DNA of 64,000 nucleotides, taken from Savagea serpentis (GTDB lineage: Bacteria > Bacillota > Bacilli > Bacillales_A > Planococcaceae). The notes below the pieces were generated by a model. That model was given only the letters and a program-made list of their open reading frames with translations. It did no database searches and had not been told where the DNA came from. Made by a program: the position numbers and the translations under genes. Shown in pieces: positions 34,330 through 42,729 of the stretch. Location of the stretch: contig NZ_JADKPV010000001.1 of the NCBI RefSeq assembly GCF_015351395.1, positions 806,001-870,000 of the forward strand, in the 5' to 3' direction. Position 1 is the first letter of the stretch. Every line of letters starts with the position of its first letter.

Positions 34330-35058
34330 TTGATTACAATGGAAAATGTGACGAAAACATTCGGCGATCACACCGTCTTACAAGACATTCAACTACATGT
34401 CCCACAATCGAATGTCTTCGCGGTCATCGGGCCGAGTGGTGCCGGAAAATCGACGCTCATTCGCACACTGAACGCACTTGAACCGATCGATTCCGGTCAA
34501 ATTACAATCAATGGGTCTGACATTCACAACCCGAAAATTAATATTAACGAAGCGCGCAGTAAAATCGGCTTCGTCTTTCAAAGCTTCAATTTATATCCCT
34601 TTTTAACAGCGCTCGAAAACGTGACCCTCGCTCCAATCAAAGTGAAAAAAATGGCACAAGCAGACGCGGAGAAACGCGGAAAAGAGCTGCTGGACTCTCT
34701 AGGACTCGGCGACAAATACGACGCTTATCCGAATAAATTGTCCGGTGGTCAACAACAACGTGTCGCGATTGCTCGCGCCCTTGCGATGGACCCTGACGTC
34801 ATGCTGTTCGACGAACCGACGAGCGCACTTGACCCTGAAATGGTAACGGAAGTGCTCGACGCGATTCGTAAACTTGCGATCGCCGGGATGACGATGGTCG
34901 TCGTCACACACGAGATGAACTTCGCAAAAGAAATTTGTGATGAAATCGTCTTTATGGCAGATGGTAAAATTGTCGAAGTCGCCCCACCTGAACAGTTTTT
35001 CTCAGCTCCAAAATCCGAGCGAGCACAAGCTTTTTTATCGAAAGTACTTCACCATTAA
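34330..35058 (+). CDS. Polar amino-acid ABC transporter ATP-binding protein
   Basis: 242-residue ATPase of the GlnQ/HisP group: Walker [11 protein letters not shown]-loop [16 protein letters not shown], signature LSGGQQQR, Walker [16 protein letters not shown]-loop VTHEMNFA. It powers the importer. The start is TTG 34330, after AGGAGGAATCCGCA. A strong bidirectional terminator follows the stop codon. Confidence 0.96.
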   Translation: MITMENVTKTFGDHTVLQDIQLHVPQSNVFAVIGPSGAGKSTLIRTLNALEPIDSGQITINGSDIHNPKININEARSKIGFVFQSFNLYPFLTALENVTLAPIKVKKMAQADAEKRGKELLDSLGLGDKYDAYPNKLSGGQQQRVAIARALAMDPDVMLFDEPTSALDPEMVTEVLDAIRKLAIAGMTMVVVTHEMNFAKEICDEIVFMADGKIVEVAPPEQFFSAPKSERAQAFLSKVLHH

Positions 35059-35093
35059 AAAACGACTCAAGCTTCGTCCGCTTGAGTCGTTTT
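35059..35093. terminator. Bidirectional terminator between ABC importer and hmp
   Basis: AAAACGACTCAAGC/GCTTGAGTCGTTTT, 14-bp perfect stem, 7-nt loop, T-runs both ways. Confidence 0.92.
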
Positions 35094-35097
35094 TCTT

Positions 35098-36198
35098 TTA
35101 TGCAATCGCTGGGCCGAAATATTCGATGCGAATTTGGTCTTCTTTCACCCCTTGTTGTAATAATGCTTCTTTCATATCGCGCATGAACCCTTCAGGACCG
35201 CAAATGTAGTACGTGCCATTATGGACGTAGTCACGAAGCACTCGCTCGTCGATGCGTGGAGATTCGTCTGTATAAATATAAATGCCTTGTTCCACTATAT
35301 TCGGTAAAATTGATATGAACGGTTGTACCGCTTTACTTTTTGACGTATGGATGAAATCGACTTGTCCGCGAGCCGCTTCTGCCATCGCCATCATCGGTGT
35401 AATGCCGACACCTGCTGATAGTAGGGTAATGCGCTCTGCTTTTTCTAAATAGAAATCTCCTGCAGGTGCCGTTACTTCTAATTCGTCTCCTACTTGAACG
35501 TGATCGTGCAAATAGTTCGATATGCGTCCATTCGGCTCACGTTTCACTGAAATGCGGAACGTTTGACCGTTCGGCGCACATGAAATTGTATATTGACGAT
35601 TCGCTAAATACTCGTCTCCTGTATGTAAACGCACCGTAATATATTGTCCCGCTTCATACGTCGGCAAAGGAAGCCCATCTTTCGGTTCTAAATAAAACGA
35701 CGTCACAAGCTCGCTTTCTACTTCTTTTTTCTTCACGATAAATGGTTTGAAATCTTCCCATGCACTCGCTTCATACAGTTGGCGTTCGACGTCGATGAAA
35801 ATATTCGCAATGACGCCGTACGTCTCTTCCCATGCTCGCATAATGTCAGGCGTTGCTGCGTCTCCTAACACTTCTTGAATCGCCAACAATAAATACTTTC
35901 CGACAATCGGATAATGTTCTGGCTGAACGGTTAAACTGCGATGCTTATGCGCAACGAGCATCACTTGCGGCACGACCGCTTCCAAATTGTCGATATGTTT
36001 CGCCGCTTGATACACCATCATCGCGAGCGCTGACTGTTGGCGCCCTTGCGCTTGATTCGCTTCATTGAAAATGTTCAACAATTCCGGATGCGCTTCAAAC
36101 ATTCTTTTGTAAAAAACTGTCGTAATGGCTACACCGTGCTCTTCTAATACAGGAACTGTCGCTAAAATAATATCTTTCGTCTCTCTCGATAAAGTCAT
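35098..36198 (-). CDS. hmp: Flavohaemoglobin (nitric oxide dioxygenase)
   Basis: 366 residues. An N-terminal globin domain (about 1-140) has the proximal His in LVAHKHRSL and the E-helix Gln/Lys region. The FAD-binding RQYTIS and an NAD-binding SAGVGITPMM follow, with YYICGPEGFM and the end EYFGP. It converts NO and oxygen to nitrate with NADH. The protein is some 30 residues shorter than the usual 395-400; the gap lies in the NAD-binding part. Divergent from nsrR, which should repress it. Confidence 0.93.
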   Translation of the reverse strand: MTLSRETKDIILATVPVLEEHGVAITTVFYKRMFEAHPELLNIFNEANQAQGRQQSALAMMVYQAAKHIDNLEAVVPQVMLVAHKHRSLTVQPEHYPIVGKYLLLAIQEVLGDAATPDIMRAWEETYGVIANIFIDVERQLYEASAWEDFKPFIVKKKEVESELVTSFYLEPKDGLPLPTYEAGQYITVRLHTGDEYLANRQYTISCAPNGQTFRISVKREPNGRISNYLHDHVQVGDELEVTAPAGDFYLEKAERITLLSAGVGITPMMAMAEAARGQVDFIHTSKSKAVQPFISILPNIVEQGIYIYTDESPRIDERVLRDYVHNGTYYICGPEGFMRDMKEALLQQGVKEDQIRIEYFGPAIA

Positions 36199-36215
36199 TC
36201 AAATGATCTCCTTTA

Positions 36216-36235
36216 AAGATGTATTTTGTATATAT
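36216..36235. promoter_or_regulatory. Candidate NsrR operator upstream of hmp
   Basis: AAGATGTATTTTGTATATAT resembles the NsrR site (an imperfect dyad of AAGATGYATTT/ATGTAT type). It sits about 20 bp before the hmp start codon. Confidence 0.4.
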
Positions 36236-36262
36236 GTTATTTATACCAAACTTTTCGATTAA

Positions 36263-36284
36263 AAGATATATATTATGTACATGT
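36263..36284. promoter_or_regulatory. Second candidate NsrR operator in the hmp-nsrR gap
   Basis: AAGATATATATTATGTACAT is a second AT-rich dyad just upstream of the nsrR -35 region (TTCACT 36295-36300, 17 bp, TATGAT 36318-36323). Confidence 0.35.
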
Positions 36285-36343
36285 TTACAAAATGTTCACT
36301 TTTACAATCGGTTTCGCTATGATAGAGAAAGAGGTGAAATCCT

Positions 36344-36784
36344 ATGAGATTAACGATGTATACAGATTACTCGCTCCGCACCCTCATGTATTTGGCGCTG
36401 CAACCGAAAGATCGGTTAAGCACGATTCAAGATATTGCGGATGCTTACAATATTTCTAAAAACCATTTAATGAAAGTGACTCATCAACTCGGCTTGCTCG
36501 GTTATATCGAAACGATTCGAGGTCGAGGAGGAGGCATTCGGCTTCATATCGATCCGAAAGACATTAATATCGGACAAGTCGTCCGCAAAACGGAAGATGA
36601 TTTTCATCTTGTCGAATGTTTTTCGGAAAACAATTTATGTGTCGTCTCTCCGCAATGTCGTCTAAAAGGGATGCTCGGCCAAGCGCTGCAAGCTTTCATT
36701 CAAGTACTTGACCAATATACGTTACAAGATGTCATCGAAAACGAAGACATGTTGAAACCACTATTAAACGATGAATCGACTTGA
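36344..36784 (+). CDS. nsrR: Rrf2-family nitric-oxide-sensing repressor NsrR
   Basis: 146 residues. A winged helix-turn-helix (MRLTMYTDYSLRTLMYLA, IADAYNISKNHLMKV, GRGGGIRL) is followed by the cluster-binding cysteines in ECF..NLC..PQC, the three-Cys pattern of NsrR. An [Fe-S] cluster that reacts with NO relieves repression of hmp. The divergent position next to hmp supports this. RBS AAAGAGGTG precedes ATG 36344. Confidence 0.93.
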   Translation: MRLTMYTDYSLRTLMYLALQPKDRLSTIQDIADAYNISKNHLMKVTHQLGLLGYIETIRGRGGGIRLHIDPKDINIGQVVRKTEDDFHLVECFSENNLCVVSPQCRLKGMLGQALQAFIQVLDQYTLQDVIENEDMLKPLLNDEST

Positions 36785-36838
36785 TTCGTCGTTTTTTCTA
36801 TTTTCAAACAATTCAATGTATGGTACACTTTACATGAT

Positions 36839-36849
36839 GTCAAGTTGAC
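36839..36849 (+). promoter_or_regulatory. Palindromic operator candidate before the XRE regulator gene
   Basis: GTCAAGTTGAC, an 11-bp perfect palindrome, overlaps AAGTTGACTTAACTT (another dyad, 36842-36856). It lies between the likely -10 (TACACT about 36824) and the ribosome site, a typical place for autoregulation. Confidence 0.45.
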
Positions 36850-36874
36850 TTAACTTTTATAAGGAGGCAACGAA

Positions 36875-37078
36875 GTGGATAATCGAGTGAAGCAATTGAG
36901 GGTACTGCACAATATGACGCAACAACAACTTGCCGATCGCATTCATGTCACACGCCAAACGATCGTCGCCTTAGAAAAAGGCTCTTACATCCCTTCTCTT
37001 TTACTCGCCATGAATATTGCGGAACTATTCGAATTACCGATTGAACAAATCTTTTTTAAAAAGGAGAGCTCTTTATGA
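36875..37078 (+). CDS. Small XRE-family transcription regulator
   Basis: 67 residues, almost entirely one Cro/CI-type helix-turn-helix (VKQLRVLHNMTQQQLADRI, HVTRQTIVALEKGSYIPS, AMNIAELFELPIEQIF). Such one-domain regulators usually occur with a small membrane protein and control their own operon. GTG 36875 follows AAGGAGGCAACGAA. Its stop overlaps the next start (ATGA). Confidence 0.93.
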   Translation: MDNRVKQLRVLHNMTQQQLADRIHVTRQTIVALEKGSYIPSLLLAMNIAELFELPIEQIFFKKESSL

Positions 37079-37512
37079 CGAGACAAACTGTTTTTCGCTT
37101 ACGCATCTTTATCCTTTTGATTATTCCCTTTTTTGCGATCGGACTCAATGAAGGAGCGAACGGGTCACTATCTGGAAAAATCGCTACATATACGTTCACC
37201 TTGCTTTTTTGGGGAATCCACCTATTCATTAAAAAATATTGGCTTCAACCTGTCTATTTACGACCGAGCTTACAGTTATTTTTCTTCCCCGAATTGTTAG
37301 CGCGTGACGAACGAGAACGACAACTGACAGAGCGAGCGGGAATGTACGCGATGCAAGTGACGACGCTCTATATCTTTTTCGCACTTATGCTCACCCCCCT
37401 TCTTCCGATGAATGGCATTTTATTCATATTCGGCTTCTTGCCTTTTTTAACAGGCTTGACGTATCAACTCACTTTTTCTCATATGGAGCATGCCGATGAA
37501 ACAATCATATAG
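37075..37512 (+). CDS. Membrane protein partner of the XRE regulator
   Basis: 145 residues with four hydrophobic segments in two pairs and a cytoplasmic loop containing LLARDERERQLTERAG. The DERExxxxxxA loop is common in small membrane proteins encoded after XRE regulators in Firmicutes. Function is unknown. It overlaps the regulator gene by 4 bp, so the two are translationally coupled. Confidence 0.8.
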   Translation: MTRQTVFRLRIFILLIIPFFAIGLNEGANGSLSGKIATYTFTLLFWGIHLFIKKYWLQPVYLRPSLQLFFFPELLARDERERQLTERAGMYAMQVTTLYIFFALMLTPLLPMNGILFIFGFLPFLTGLTYQLTFSHMEHADETII

Positions 37513-37846
37513 CGTGTTAAAAATGTCGAAACGTCAACCGGCAGACCGAATCGCTCATACGTATGAGCACAGCATCATTATCGGAGAGTGCCAAGGCAGT
37601 ACGTATGAAGAAATTTTTCACGAGCTCGCAAAAAAATTGCAAGAAGAAGCTTATATGAATACATTTGGAGAAAATGTACAATGGGAAGTCGTCGCCTTGC
37701 TCGATATTTTTGATTCGGATAAATTCGACGACATTCCGTTATGGACGGAAGTGTATAGTCGCTACTTTCCTTTCGACGAAGCCGTTTCAATCGATACGGT
37801 TTGTCAGTTATATTTTAGCGACCTCGTACTATACGCAAAAGAATAG
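37496..37846 (+). CDS. Small soluble protein, DUF4288-like
   Basis: 116 residues, no signal or membrane segment, acidic. The end (PLWTEVYSRYFPFDEA) and the middle (HTYEHSIIIGEC, WEVVALLDIFD) look like the DUF4288 family, but I rate this as a resemblance. Of the two ATGs, 37496 has the better distance to TGGAG. It overlaps the upstream membrane gene by 17 bp and precedes the LOG gene by 10 bp. Confidence 0.6.
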   Translation: MKQSYSVLKMSKRQPADRIAHTYEHSIIIGECQGSTYEEIFHELAKKLQEEAYMNTFGENVQWEVVALLDIFDSDKFDDIPLWTEVYSRYFPFDEAVSIDTVCQLYFSDLVLYAKE

Positions 37847-37856
37847 GAGAATCAAT

Positions 37857-38402
37857 ATGAAAAGAATAGCAGTCTATTGCGGTTCTCGTGATGGTGCGAA
37901 ACCGATTTTTAAACAAGAAGCGAAAATGCTCGGCACGACTTTAGCAAACGAAAAGCTCGGACTCGTCTACGGAGGTGCAACAGTTGGATTAATGGGTGAA
38001 ATTGCGAATGCGGTCATGGAGACAGGTGGCGAAGTCATTGGCGTCATGCCCGAAGTGCTCATTGCACGCGAAATTACCGCCCATCACATAACGAAAGTGA
38101 TTGAAACAAACTCAATGCATGAGCGAAAACAACAAATGATTGATCTTGCGGATGGCTTCATCGCGATGCCTGGAGGACCCGGTACGATGGAGGAATGGTT
38201 CGAAGTCGTCACATGGGCGAAAATTGGCTTGCATCAAAAACCGATCGGCTTACTCAATACGAATGGATTTTATGATGGACTCATTCAATTTCTCGAAACG
38301 ATGGAAGAAAACGGCTTTTTATCTGGACCCGAGCGTTCACAACTCATCATTGAAAATACAAGCGAGCGACTGATCGAGCGAATAAAGGAGAATATGCAAT
38401 GA
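37857..38402 (+). CDS. LOG-family nucleotide phosphoribohydrolase (TIGR00730)
   Basis: 181-residue Rossmann-fold protein with VYCGSRDGA at the start, LVYGGATVGLMGEIANAV and the family signature PGGPGTMEEWFEV (PGGxGTxxE). Members hydrolyse nucleoside 5'-monophosphates (AMP or cytokinin riboside phosphates) to base and ribose-phosphate. ATG 37857 follows AATAGGAGAATCAAT; longer frames upstream overlap the previous gene and are rejected. It overlaps the thioesterase gene by 4 bp. Confidence 0.92.
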   Translation: MKRIAVYCGSRDGAKPIFKQEAKMLGTTLANEKLGLVYGGATVGLMGEIANAVMETGGEVIGVMPEVLIAREITAHHITKVIETNSMHERKQQMIDLADGFIAMPGGPGTMEEWFEVVTWAKIGLHQKPIGLLNTNGFYDGLIQFLETMEENGFLSGPERSQLIIENTSERLIERIKENMQ

Positions 38403-38791
38403 TAGAACAAGAAATCATCGAACGATTTACGAAAAGTGATTTTTGGAGTTTTTTCGGATTTGAATATGTTCGTTGTACACGTGAAGAAGCGGTCATTCGC
38501 TTGCCGTTTCGCAAACAACTGAACAATACACAACAAACCGTTCATGGGGGTGTCTACATGTCCATTATGGATACAGCAATGGGTATGCTCGTCTTAGCAC
38601 GTGGGGCGAATGATGCGACGACGATTCAAATGGTGAGCAATTTTTTAAGACCCGCCATCGAAGAAACGATTATCGCAAAAGCGAGCGTCATCAAAGAAAT
38701 GCGCAGCACTTCCCTCCTACAAGGGGAACTGTATAATGAATCGGGCGATATGCTTGCCTATTATACCGCGACTTTTCGCACAAAAAAATAA
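38399..38791 (+). CDS. PaaI-family hotdog thioesterase
   Basis: 130-residue hotdog-fold protein. The active-site segment VHGGVYMSIMDTAMG has the conserved HGG and the acidic residue of PaaI/YdiI-type acyl-CoA thioesterases, and the second strand NFLRPAIEE fits the same group. It hydrolyses an acyl-CoA of unknown identity. It starts within the end of the LOG gene (ATGA overlap). Confidence 0.9.
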   Translation: MIEQEIIERFTKSDFWSFFGFEYVRCTREEAVIRLPFRKQLNNTQQTVHGGVYMSIMDTAMGMLVLARGANDATTIQMVSNFLRPAIEETIIAKASVIKEMRSTSLLQGELYNESGDMLAYYTATFRTKK

Positions 38792-38811
38792 CAGCGACTT
38801 CGCTGTTATTT
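38786..38811. terminator. Bidirectional terminator after thioesterase gene
   Basis: AAATAACAGCG/CGCTGTTATTT with a 4-nt loop, T-run on both sides. Confidence 0.85.
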
Positions 38812-38979
38812 TTGTTTATTCGTCGGATTCCCATTCGTCCAAAAGTAAAAACAGATGAACGCGACAATCGGAGCACTCGTTGCAATAAGCATTGTCGCAG
38901 GTGAACGCAATACCATAAAGATGAGGACAATTGCTAACGCTCCACCAAATACGATTAAAAATTTTAATATGTTCGACAT
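38806..38979 (-). CDS. Small two-span membrane protein
   Basis: 57 residues with two hydrophobic helices (ILKFLIVFGGALAIVLIFMVL and MLIATSAPIVAFICFYFW) and a short polar tail. No family recognised. ATG 38979 follows AGAGGTAGAGTG. It is the last gene of a three-gene unit (zinc ribbon, GNAT, membrane protein). Confidence 0.6.
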   Translation of the reverse strand: MSNILKFLIVFGGALAIVLIFMVLRSPATMLIATSAPIVAFICFYFWTNGNPTNKQK

Positions 38980-38987
38980 ATCACACT

Positions 38988-39617
38988 CTACCTCTCCAAG
39001 CACAATTCATTTGTCAAACGATTGTAAGACGTACCGATCCAACCATCCGCAAACCGTTGCCTTTGCTTTTCTTCCTCTTCTTTTGCGATTGTACATTTCT
39101 CTGAAAAAACCGGTGATTGTCGGTCACGACGAAAAACGTAACGCCAGTGGTCACCATATACTTGCTCTAAAGCATATAATTGAAATCCGAGGTGAAACTT
39201 ATCAAGGATGCTCGGAATATTGTCTGGTGCGACAGTCGCCGCAATATGCTCCGCTTCACAAAGCGACATCAATCGTTCTCCTAAACGCTTTTGTAAACTT
39301 TTGCCACGCGCATCGGGATGAACGATCGTAATCTCACTATAGTACATATGAGGCCATACTTCTTTTGGCAATCGAACATACTGTCCAAGATGTGCCTCAT
39401 CGACAAATGGATGTAATAAAGCACGAAAGGCGATGAGTTCGCTTTGTAAAAATGCTCCTAACATCATGCCGCGCCCCTCGTCTAATATAAAGCGATATTC
39501 CGCTTCACTTAGCGGTTGCAACTGCCCTTCTCGCTCCACAACACGCAATGCTTCTTCTTGAATATGTAAAATGGTCGACATATGCTCACTCGTCAATAGC
39601 TGAAACTCTATCTCCAT
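38988..39617 (-). CDS. GNAT-family acetyltransferase
   Basis: 209 residues. The GNAT core shows EITIVHPDARGKSLQKRLGERL (the acetyl-CoA loop, R/KxxxR-type), and a C-terminal extension of about 40 charged residues. The substrate is unknown. ATG 39617 comes 2 bp after the upstream zinc-ribbon gene; its ribosome site overlaps that gene's end. Confidence 0.85.
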   Translation of the reverse strand: MEIEFQLLTSEHMSTILHIQEEALRVVEREGQLQPLSEAEYRFILDEGRGMMLGAFLQSELIAFRALLHPFVDEAHLGQYVRLPKEVWPHMYYSEITIVHPDARGKSLQKRLGERLMSLCEAEHIAATVAPDNIPSILDKFHLGFQLYALEQVYGDHWRYVFRRDRQSPVFSEKCTIAKEEEEKQRQRFADGWIGTSYNRLTNELCLER

Positions 39618-39619
39618 CG

Positions 39620-39778
39620 TCACACCCCCGTCCAACAAGCGTCTTCTGGTGCATCGCTCTCGCATTTCACACAGTAGATTGGCGGCTTTGTTCCGCGATG
39701 CGGATAGCCACAATCTTCACATAAAAAAACTTGTTCTTGCTGTTCTTTTTGTTCTGTCTGTTCACGTTGTTCCATCAT
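39620..39778 (-). CDS. Short zinc-ribbon protein
   Basis: 52 residues: a Gln/Glu-rich start (EQREQTEQKEQQEQ) and then CEDCGYPHRG..YCVKCES, two CxxC pairs forming a rubredoxin-like zinc ribbon. ATG 39778 follows AAAGGAGCGATT. It heads the GNAT operon; function unknown. Confidence 0.7.
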   Translation of the reverse strand: MMEQREQTEQKEQQEQVFLCEDCGYPHRGTKPPIYCVKCESDAPEDACWTGV

Positions 39779-39838
39779 AATCGCTCCTTTCCTACAATCG
39801 TACCATGAAAGGAAAGGAAAAGAGAAGAAATAAAAAAA

Positions 39839-39870
39839 CATCTCCCACCTATTTTCATAGGTGGGAGATG
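39839..39870 (-). terminator. Terminator of the cold-shock gene
   Basis: A 14-bp perfect stem CATCTCCCACCTAT/ATAGGTGGGAGATG with 4-nt loop, followed by TTTTTTT on the minus strand. Confidence 0.92.
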
Positions 39871-39885
39871 TTGAATTCGCAAATA

Positions 39886-40086
39886 TTATAATTTTACAAC
39901 GTTTGCTGCTTGTAATCCGCGCTCGCCTTCAACAACTTCGAATTCAACCTCTTGGTCGTCTTCTAAAGTTTTGAATCCGTCGCCTTGGATTGCTGAGAAG
40001 TGTACGAATACGTCGTCTTCGCCTTCAACAGCGATGAATCCGAAGCCTTTTTCTGAGTTAAACCATTTTACTTTACCTTGTTTCAT
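39886..40086 (-). CDS. Cold-shock protein (CspA family)
   Basis: 66-residue cold-shock domain with the RNP motifs KGFGFIAV and VFVHFSAI. It binds single-stranded RNA and DNA and melts RNA structure. ATG 40086 follows GGAGGTTTGTTCAC; the ORF extends upstream but into the leader. The leader is about 155 nt long and carries a 20-bp hairpin, which fits cold-regulated leaders of this family. Confidence 0.96.
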   Translation of the reverse strand: MKQGKVKWFNSEKGFGFIAVEGEDDVFVHFSAIQGDGFKTLEDDQEVEFEVVEGERGLQAANVVKL

Positions 40087-40143
40087 GTGAACAAACCTCC
40101 AAAATTTTACTAATAAATACATGAACTTGTCGAAAAAAGAAAA

Positions 40144-40199
40144 ATTCACATATTACAAAAAGTACCGCTAAAGCCGATCACTTTTTGTAATATGTGAAT
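40144..40199 (-). repeat. 20-bp perfect hairpin in the cold-shock gene leader
   Basis: TTCACATATTACAAAAAGT (40145-40163) and ACTTTTTGTAATATGTGAA (40180-40198) are perfect complements; one more A-T pair closes the stem. The loop is 16 nt. It is inside the predicted 5' UTR, about 60 nt before the start codon, and has no terminator T-run. Confidence 0.85.
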
Positions 40200-40247
40200 A
40201 CGTCAATTTCGGTGAAGATGTATCAAGTTCCTGTCTTTATTACCTTT

Positions 40248-40275
40248 AATATACCATAACAGATTAAATTGTCAA
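40248..40275 (-). promoter_or_regulatory. Promoter of the cold-shock gene
   Basis: TTGACA (40275..40270), 16-bp spacer, TATATT (40253..40248); the implied leader is about 155 nt. Confidence 0.7.
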
Positions 40276-40299
40276 ACTATTTACCGAATGATTTGAATA

Positions 40300-40599
40300 T
40301 TAACATTCCTTTACAATCGGTTTACCTTCCTGCATTAAAATGAAGCCGTGAAACATTTGTAAATCATCGTCGCAATGGTCACAGAAGCACTGTTCTGCCT
40401 TCGTCCAAAACGCGGCAAAGCACCCTTTTCTCACTTCAAAAAACTCATGTTTTTGTTGCCATTCTTCGATAATGTTATGAAATTGTGCAGTCGCTTCTTC
40501 TAAAGAGCGATACGCCTGCTTCGATTCTACCCAGTCTTCCCAATCGTCAAACATCCACCACGGCTCATAGTCCGCTTTCATATAAATGATTTCAAACAA
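40300..40599 (-). CDS. DUF1033-family protein
   Basis: 99 residues. The N-terminal YMKADYEPWWMFDDWEDW is the hallmark of DUF1033; the C-terminal half has a CFCDHC cluster that could bind metal. Function unknown. TTG 40599 is preferred: it follows GGAAGGAGACGGTACGA, and the resulting start (FEIIYMKADYEPWW) matches the family. Confidence 0.82.
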   Translation of the reverse strand: MFEIIYMKADYEPWWMFDDWEDWVESKQAYRSLEEATAQFHNIIEEWQQKHEFFEVRKGCFAAFWTKAEQCFCDHCDDDLQMFHGFILMQEGKPIVKEC

Positions 40600-40793
40600 T
40601 CGTACCGTCTCCTTCCTACCTGATTTACCCATAGTTTAGCATATTTTAAAATAGCATGGGTTTTTCTTGCTTACTGCAAAGCGAAAAGCCGATTTTTTCA
40701 AGCGTTTCATGTATAATACATAAGTAAGAATGGAACCTTTTAGCCCTCGATTACGTAGTAGAGTTAGAAGTTTTCTAGAGGAGGCCATTTACT

Positions 40794-41441
40794 ATGAATC
40801 GAATTAAACATTTTTTCGTGCGGCATTTACTCGCCTTACCGATTAGTTTCACGACATGGTTTTACTTATTGTTCAATACAAATGTCGGATTCCTCGGTGC
40901 GACCGGCGCCTTAATCGGAGCCTATGCCGGCACTTTATTCATTTCGAAACAAGTTCAAATCTCAAGTACCGCCAAGCGATTCGGCCTTTCTCGTGGAGAA
41001 TATCGCGCCATCGTCGATCAGCTCGATCAAGCGCGTGCGAAATTACGTGAATTAAATACGAGCTATGCGCAAGTGCGTAATGTTCATTCATTTCGACAAC
41101 TCCATGAGTTAAACCAACTCGCCAAACGCATCATCCAAATCGTAGAAAAAAATCCGCGCAAATTTTATTATGTCGATAGCTTTTTCTATGCACACTTAGA
41201 ATCCGCTGTCGACATTACATCCAAATATACGATGCTATCCAACCAACCGTTGCAAGATGCTGAAATTAAACATGCACTCATTGCGACGAAAGAAAAATTA
41301 ACGACGGTGAAAGAATTGCTCGAATCCGATTTAAAACGCGCGGTGTCCACCGATGTCGAACAATTAAAAATCGAACTCGATTACATCGACGTCGCACACC
41401 GACAACACTTACCGAAACCGCCTGAGGAGGATACGAAATGA
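40794..41441 (+). CDS. xpaC: XpaC-like protein
   Basis: 215 residues. Two hydrophobic segments near the N-terminus ([16 protein letters not shown] and [18 protein letters not shown]) precede a helical cytoplasmic part. The layout and gene pairing with a TelA protein match XpaC of B. subtilis (5-bromo-4-chloroindolyl phosphate hydrolysis). True role unknown; linked to envelope stress. RBS AGAGGAGGCC. Overlaps the next gene by 4 bp. Confidence 0.88.
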   Translation: MNRIKHFFVRHLLALPISFTTWFYLLFNTNVGFLGATGALIGAYAGTLFISKQVQISSTAKRFGLSRGEYRAIVDQLDQARAKLRELNTSYAQVRNVHSFRQLHELNQLAKRIIQIVEKNPRKFYYVDSFFYAHLESAVDITSKYTMLSNQPLQDAEIKHALIATKEKLTTVKELLESDLKRAVSTDVEQLKIELDYIDVAHRQHLPKPPEEDTK

Positions 41442-42613
41442 CAAACCACAACGAACCAAAATCATTAGACGACTTATTAGAAAATCCATTTGAGCTTGAC
41501 CCACAACCAGCGCAGCCTCATGTGCCTGAAGTAACTGAAGAACGTCCAACGACGATGCTCGAGCGCTTAAGCGAAGAAGAACAGAAAAAAGCACAGCAAA
41601 TCGCGGCACAAATTCCGGTCGGCAATAACGAAGCGATCATCACATACGGAGCGAACGCTCAAAATGAATTGACACGATTCTCAAACTCGATGCTCAATCA
41701 CGTACAAGCAAATGATATCGGACCAATCGGGGATGTCTTAAACGAATTAATGGGCAAATTATCAACACTCGACCCTGATGAATTATCCCCGCAAAAAAAA
41801 GGATTTTTCGGCAAGATGTTCAGCAAAGCAAAAGGCTCAATCAACGAAATGATGTCAAAATATCAAAAACTCGGCACGCAAATCGATAAAATTAGCGTCC
41901 AATTAGAACATAATAAAGCAGGATTACTGAAAGACGTTCAAAACTTAGATCAATTGTATGAACAAAACAAATCATACTTCCAAGCGCTCAATATTTATAT
42001 CGCAGCAGCAGAATTAAAACGCGATGAAATTATGAACGAAGTCATTCCACAACTCCGTGCGAAAGCCGAAGCGTCACAAGACCAGATGGAAGTTCAAGAG
42101 ATGAACGACATGCTTCAATACGTCGATCGCCTTGAAAAACGATTACATGATTTACAATTATCGCGTCAAATTACAATTCAAAGTGCGCCTCAAATTCGCA
42201 TGATTCAACAGACGAACCAAACGCTTGCGGAGAAAATTCAGTCTTCCATTATGACGGCGATTCCGCTTTGGAAAAATCAAATTGCGATTGCACTTACGTT
42301 AAATCGCCAACAACAAGCGGTTGAATCTCAAAAGCTCGTCACGAAAACGACGAACGATCTGTTGTTAAAAAACTCTGAAATGTTGAAACAAAATACGATT
42401 GAAACCGCTCGTGAAAACGAACGTGGTTTAGTCGAAATTGAAACATTGAAACAGACGCAAGAAAACTTAATTACGACGATTGAAGAAACGCTTACGATCC
42501 AGCAAGAAGGCCGTGCGAAACGTCAAGAAGTCGAAATTGAAATCGCACGTATGGAAGGCGAATTAAAACAACGTCTTTTAAACGTCTATGAACAGAGCGA
42601 ACAGCGTCCATAG
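41438..42613 (+). CDS. yaaN: TelA/YaaN-family toxic anion resistance protein
   Basis: 391 residues, mostly helical and coiled-coil, with the TelA pattern: [23 protein letters not shown] (split as GFFGKMF and INEMMSKYQ), [20 protein letters not shown] and [18 protein letters not shown]-type region, [14 protein letters not shown]. Members give resistance to tellurite or to cell-wall drugs and nisin. It forms a unit with xpaC (ATGA overlap) and ends with a terminator. Confidence 0.93.
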   Translation: MTNHNEPKSLDDLLENPFELDPQPAQPHVPEVTEERPTTMLERLSEEEQKKAQQIAAQIPVGNNEAIITYGANAQNELTRFSNSMLNHVQANDIGPIGDVLNELMGKLSTLDPDELSPQKKGFFGKMFSKAKGSINEMMSKYQKLGTQIDKISVQLEHNKAGLLKDVQNLDQLYEQNKSYFQALNIYIAAAELKRDEIMNEVIPQLRAKAEASQDQMEVQEMNDMLQYVDRLEKRLHDLQLSRQITIQSAPQIRMIQQTNQTLAEKIQSSIMTAIPLWKNQIAIALTLNRQQQAVESQKLVTKTTNDLLLKNSEMLKQNTIETARENERGLVEIETLKQTQENLITTIEETLTIQQEGRAKRQEVEIEIARMEGELKQRLLNVYEQSEQRP

Positions 42614-42624
42614 CATTCTCAACT

Positions 42625-42654
42625 AACCCTTACCTTCTACGGTGAGGGTTTTTT
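42625..42654 (+). terminator. Terminator after yaaN
   Basis: AACCCTTACC/GGTGAGGGTT (one G-T pair) and TTTTTT. Confidence 0.88.
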
Positions 42655-42729
42655 GTTACCCAATTGTAATGTGTAAAAGAGCAAAATAGAGGGTAATTAG
42701 GAAGTAATCATTTATAAAGGGTGATTTTC

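Noticed and set aside
37665-37856. Long N-terminal extension of the LOG-family gene
   Set aside because: It overlaps the previous gene in another frame; the proper ribosome site and family start are at 37857.
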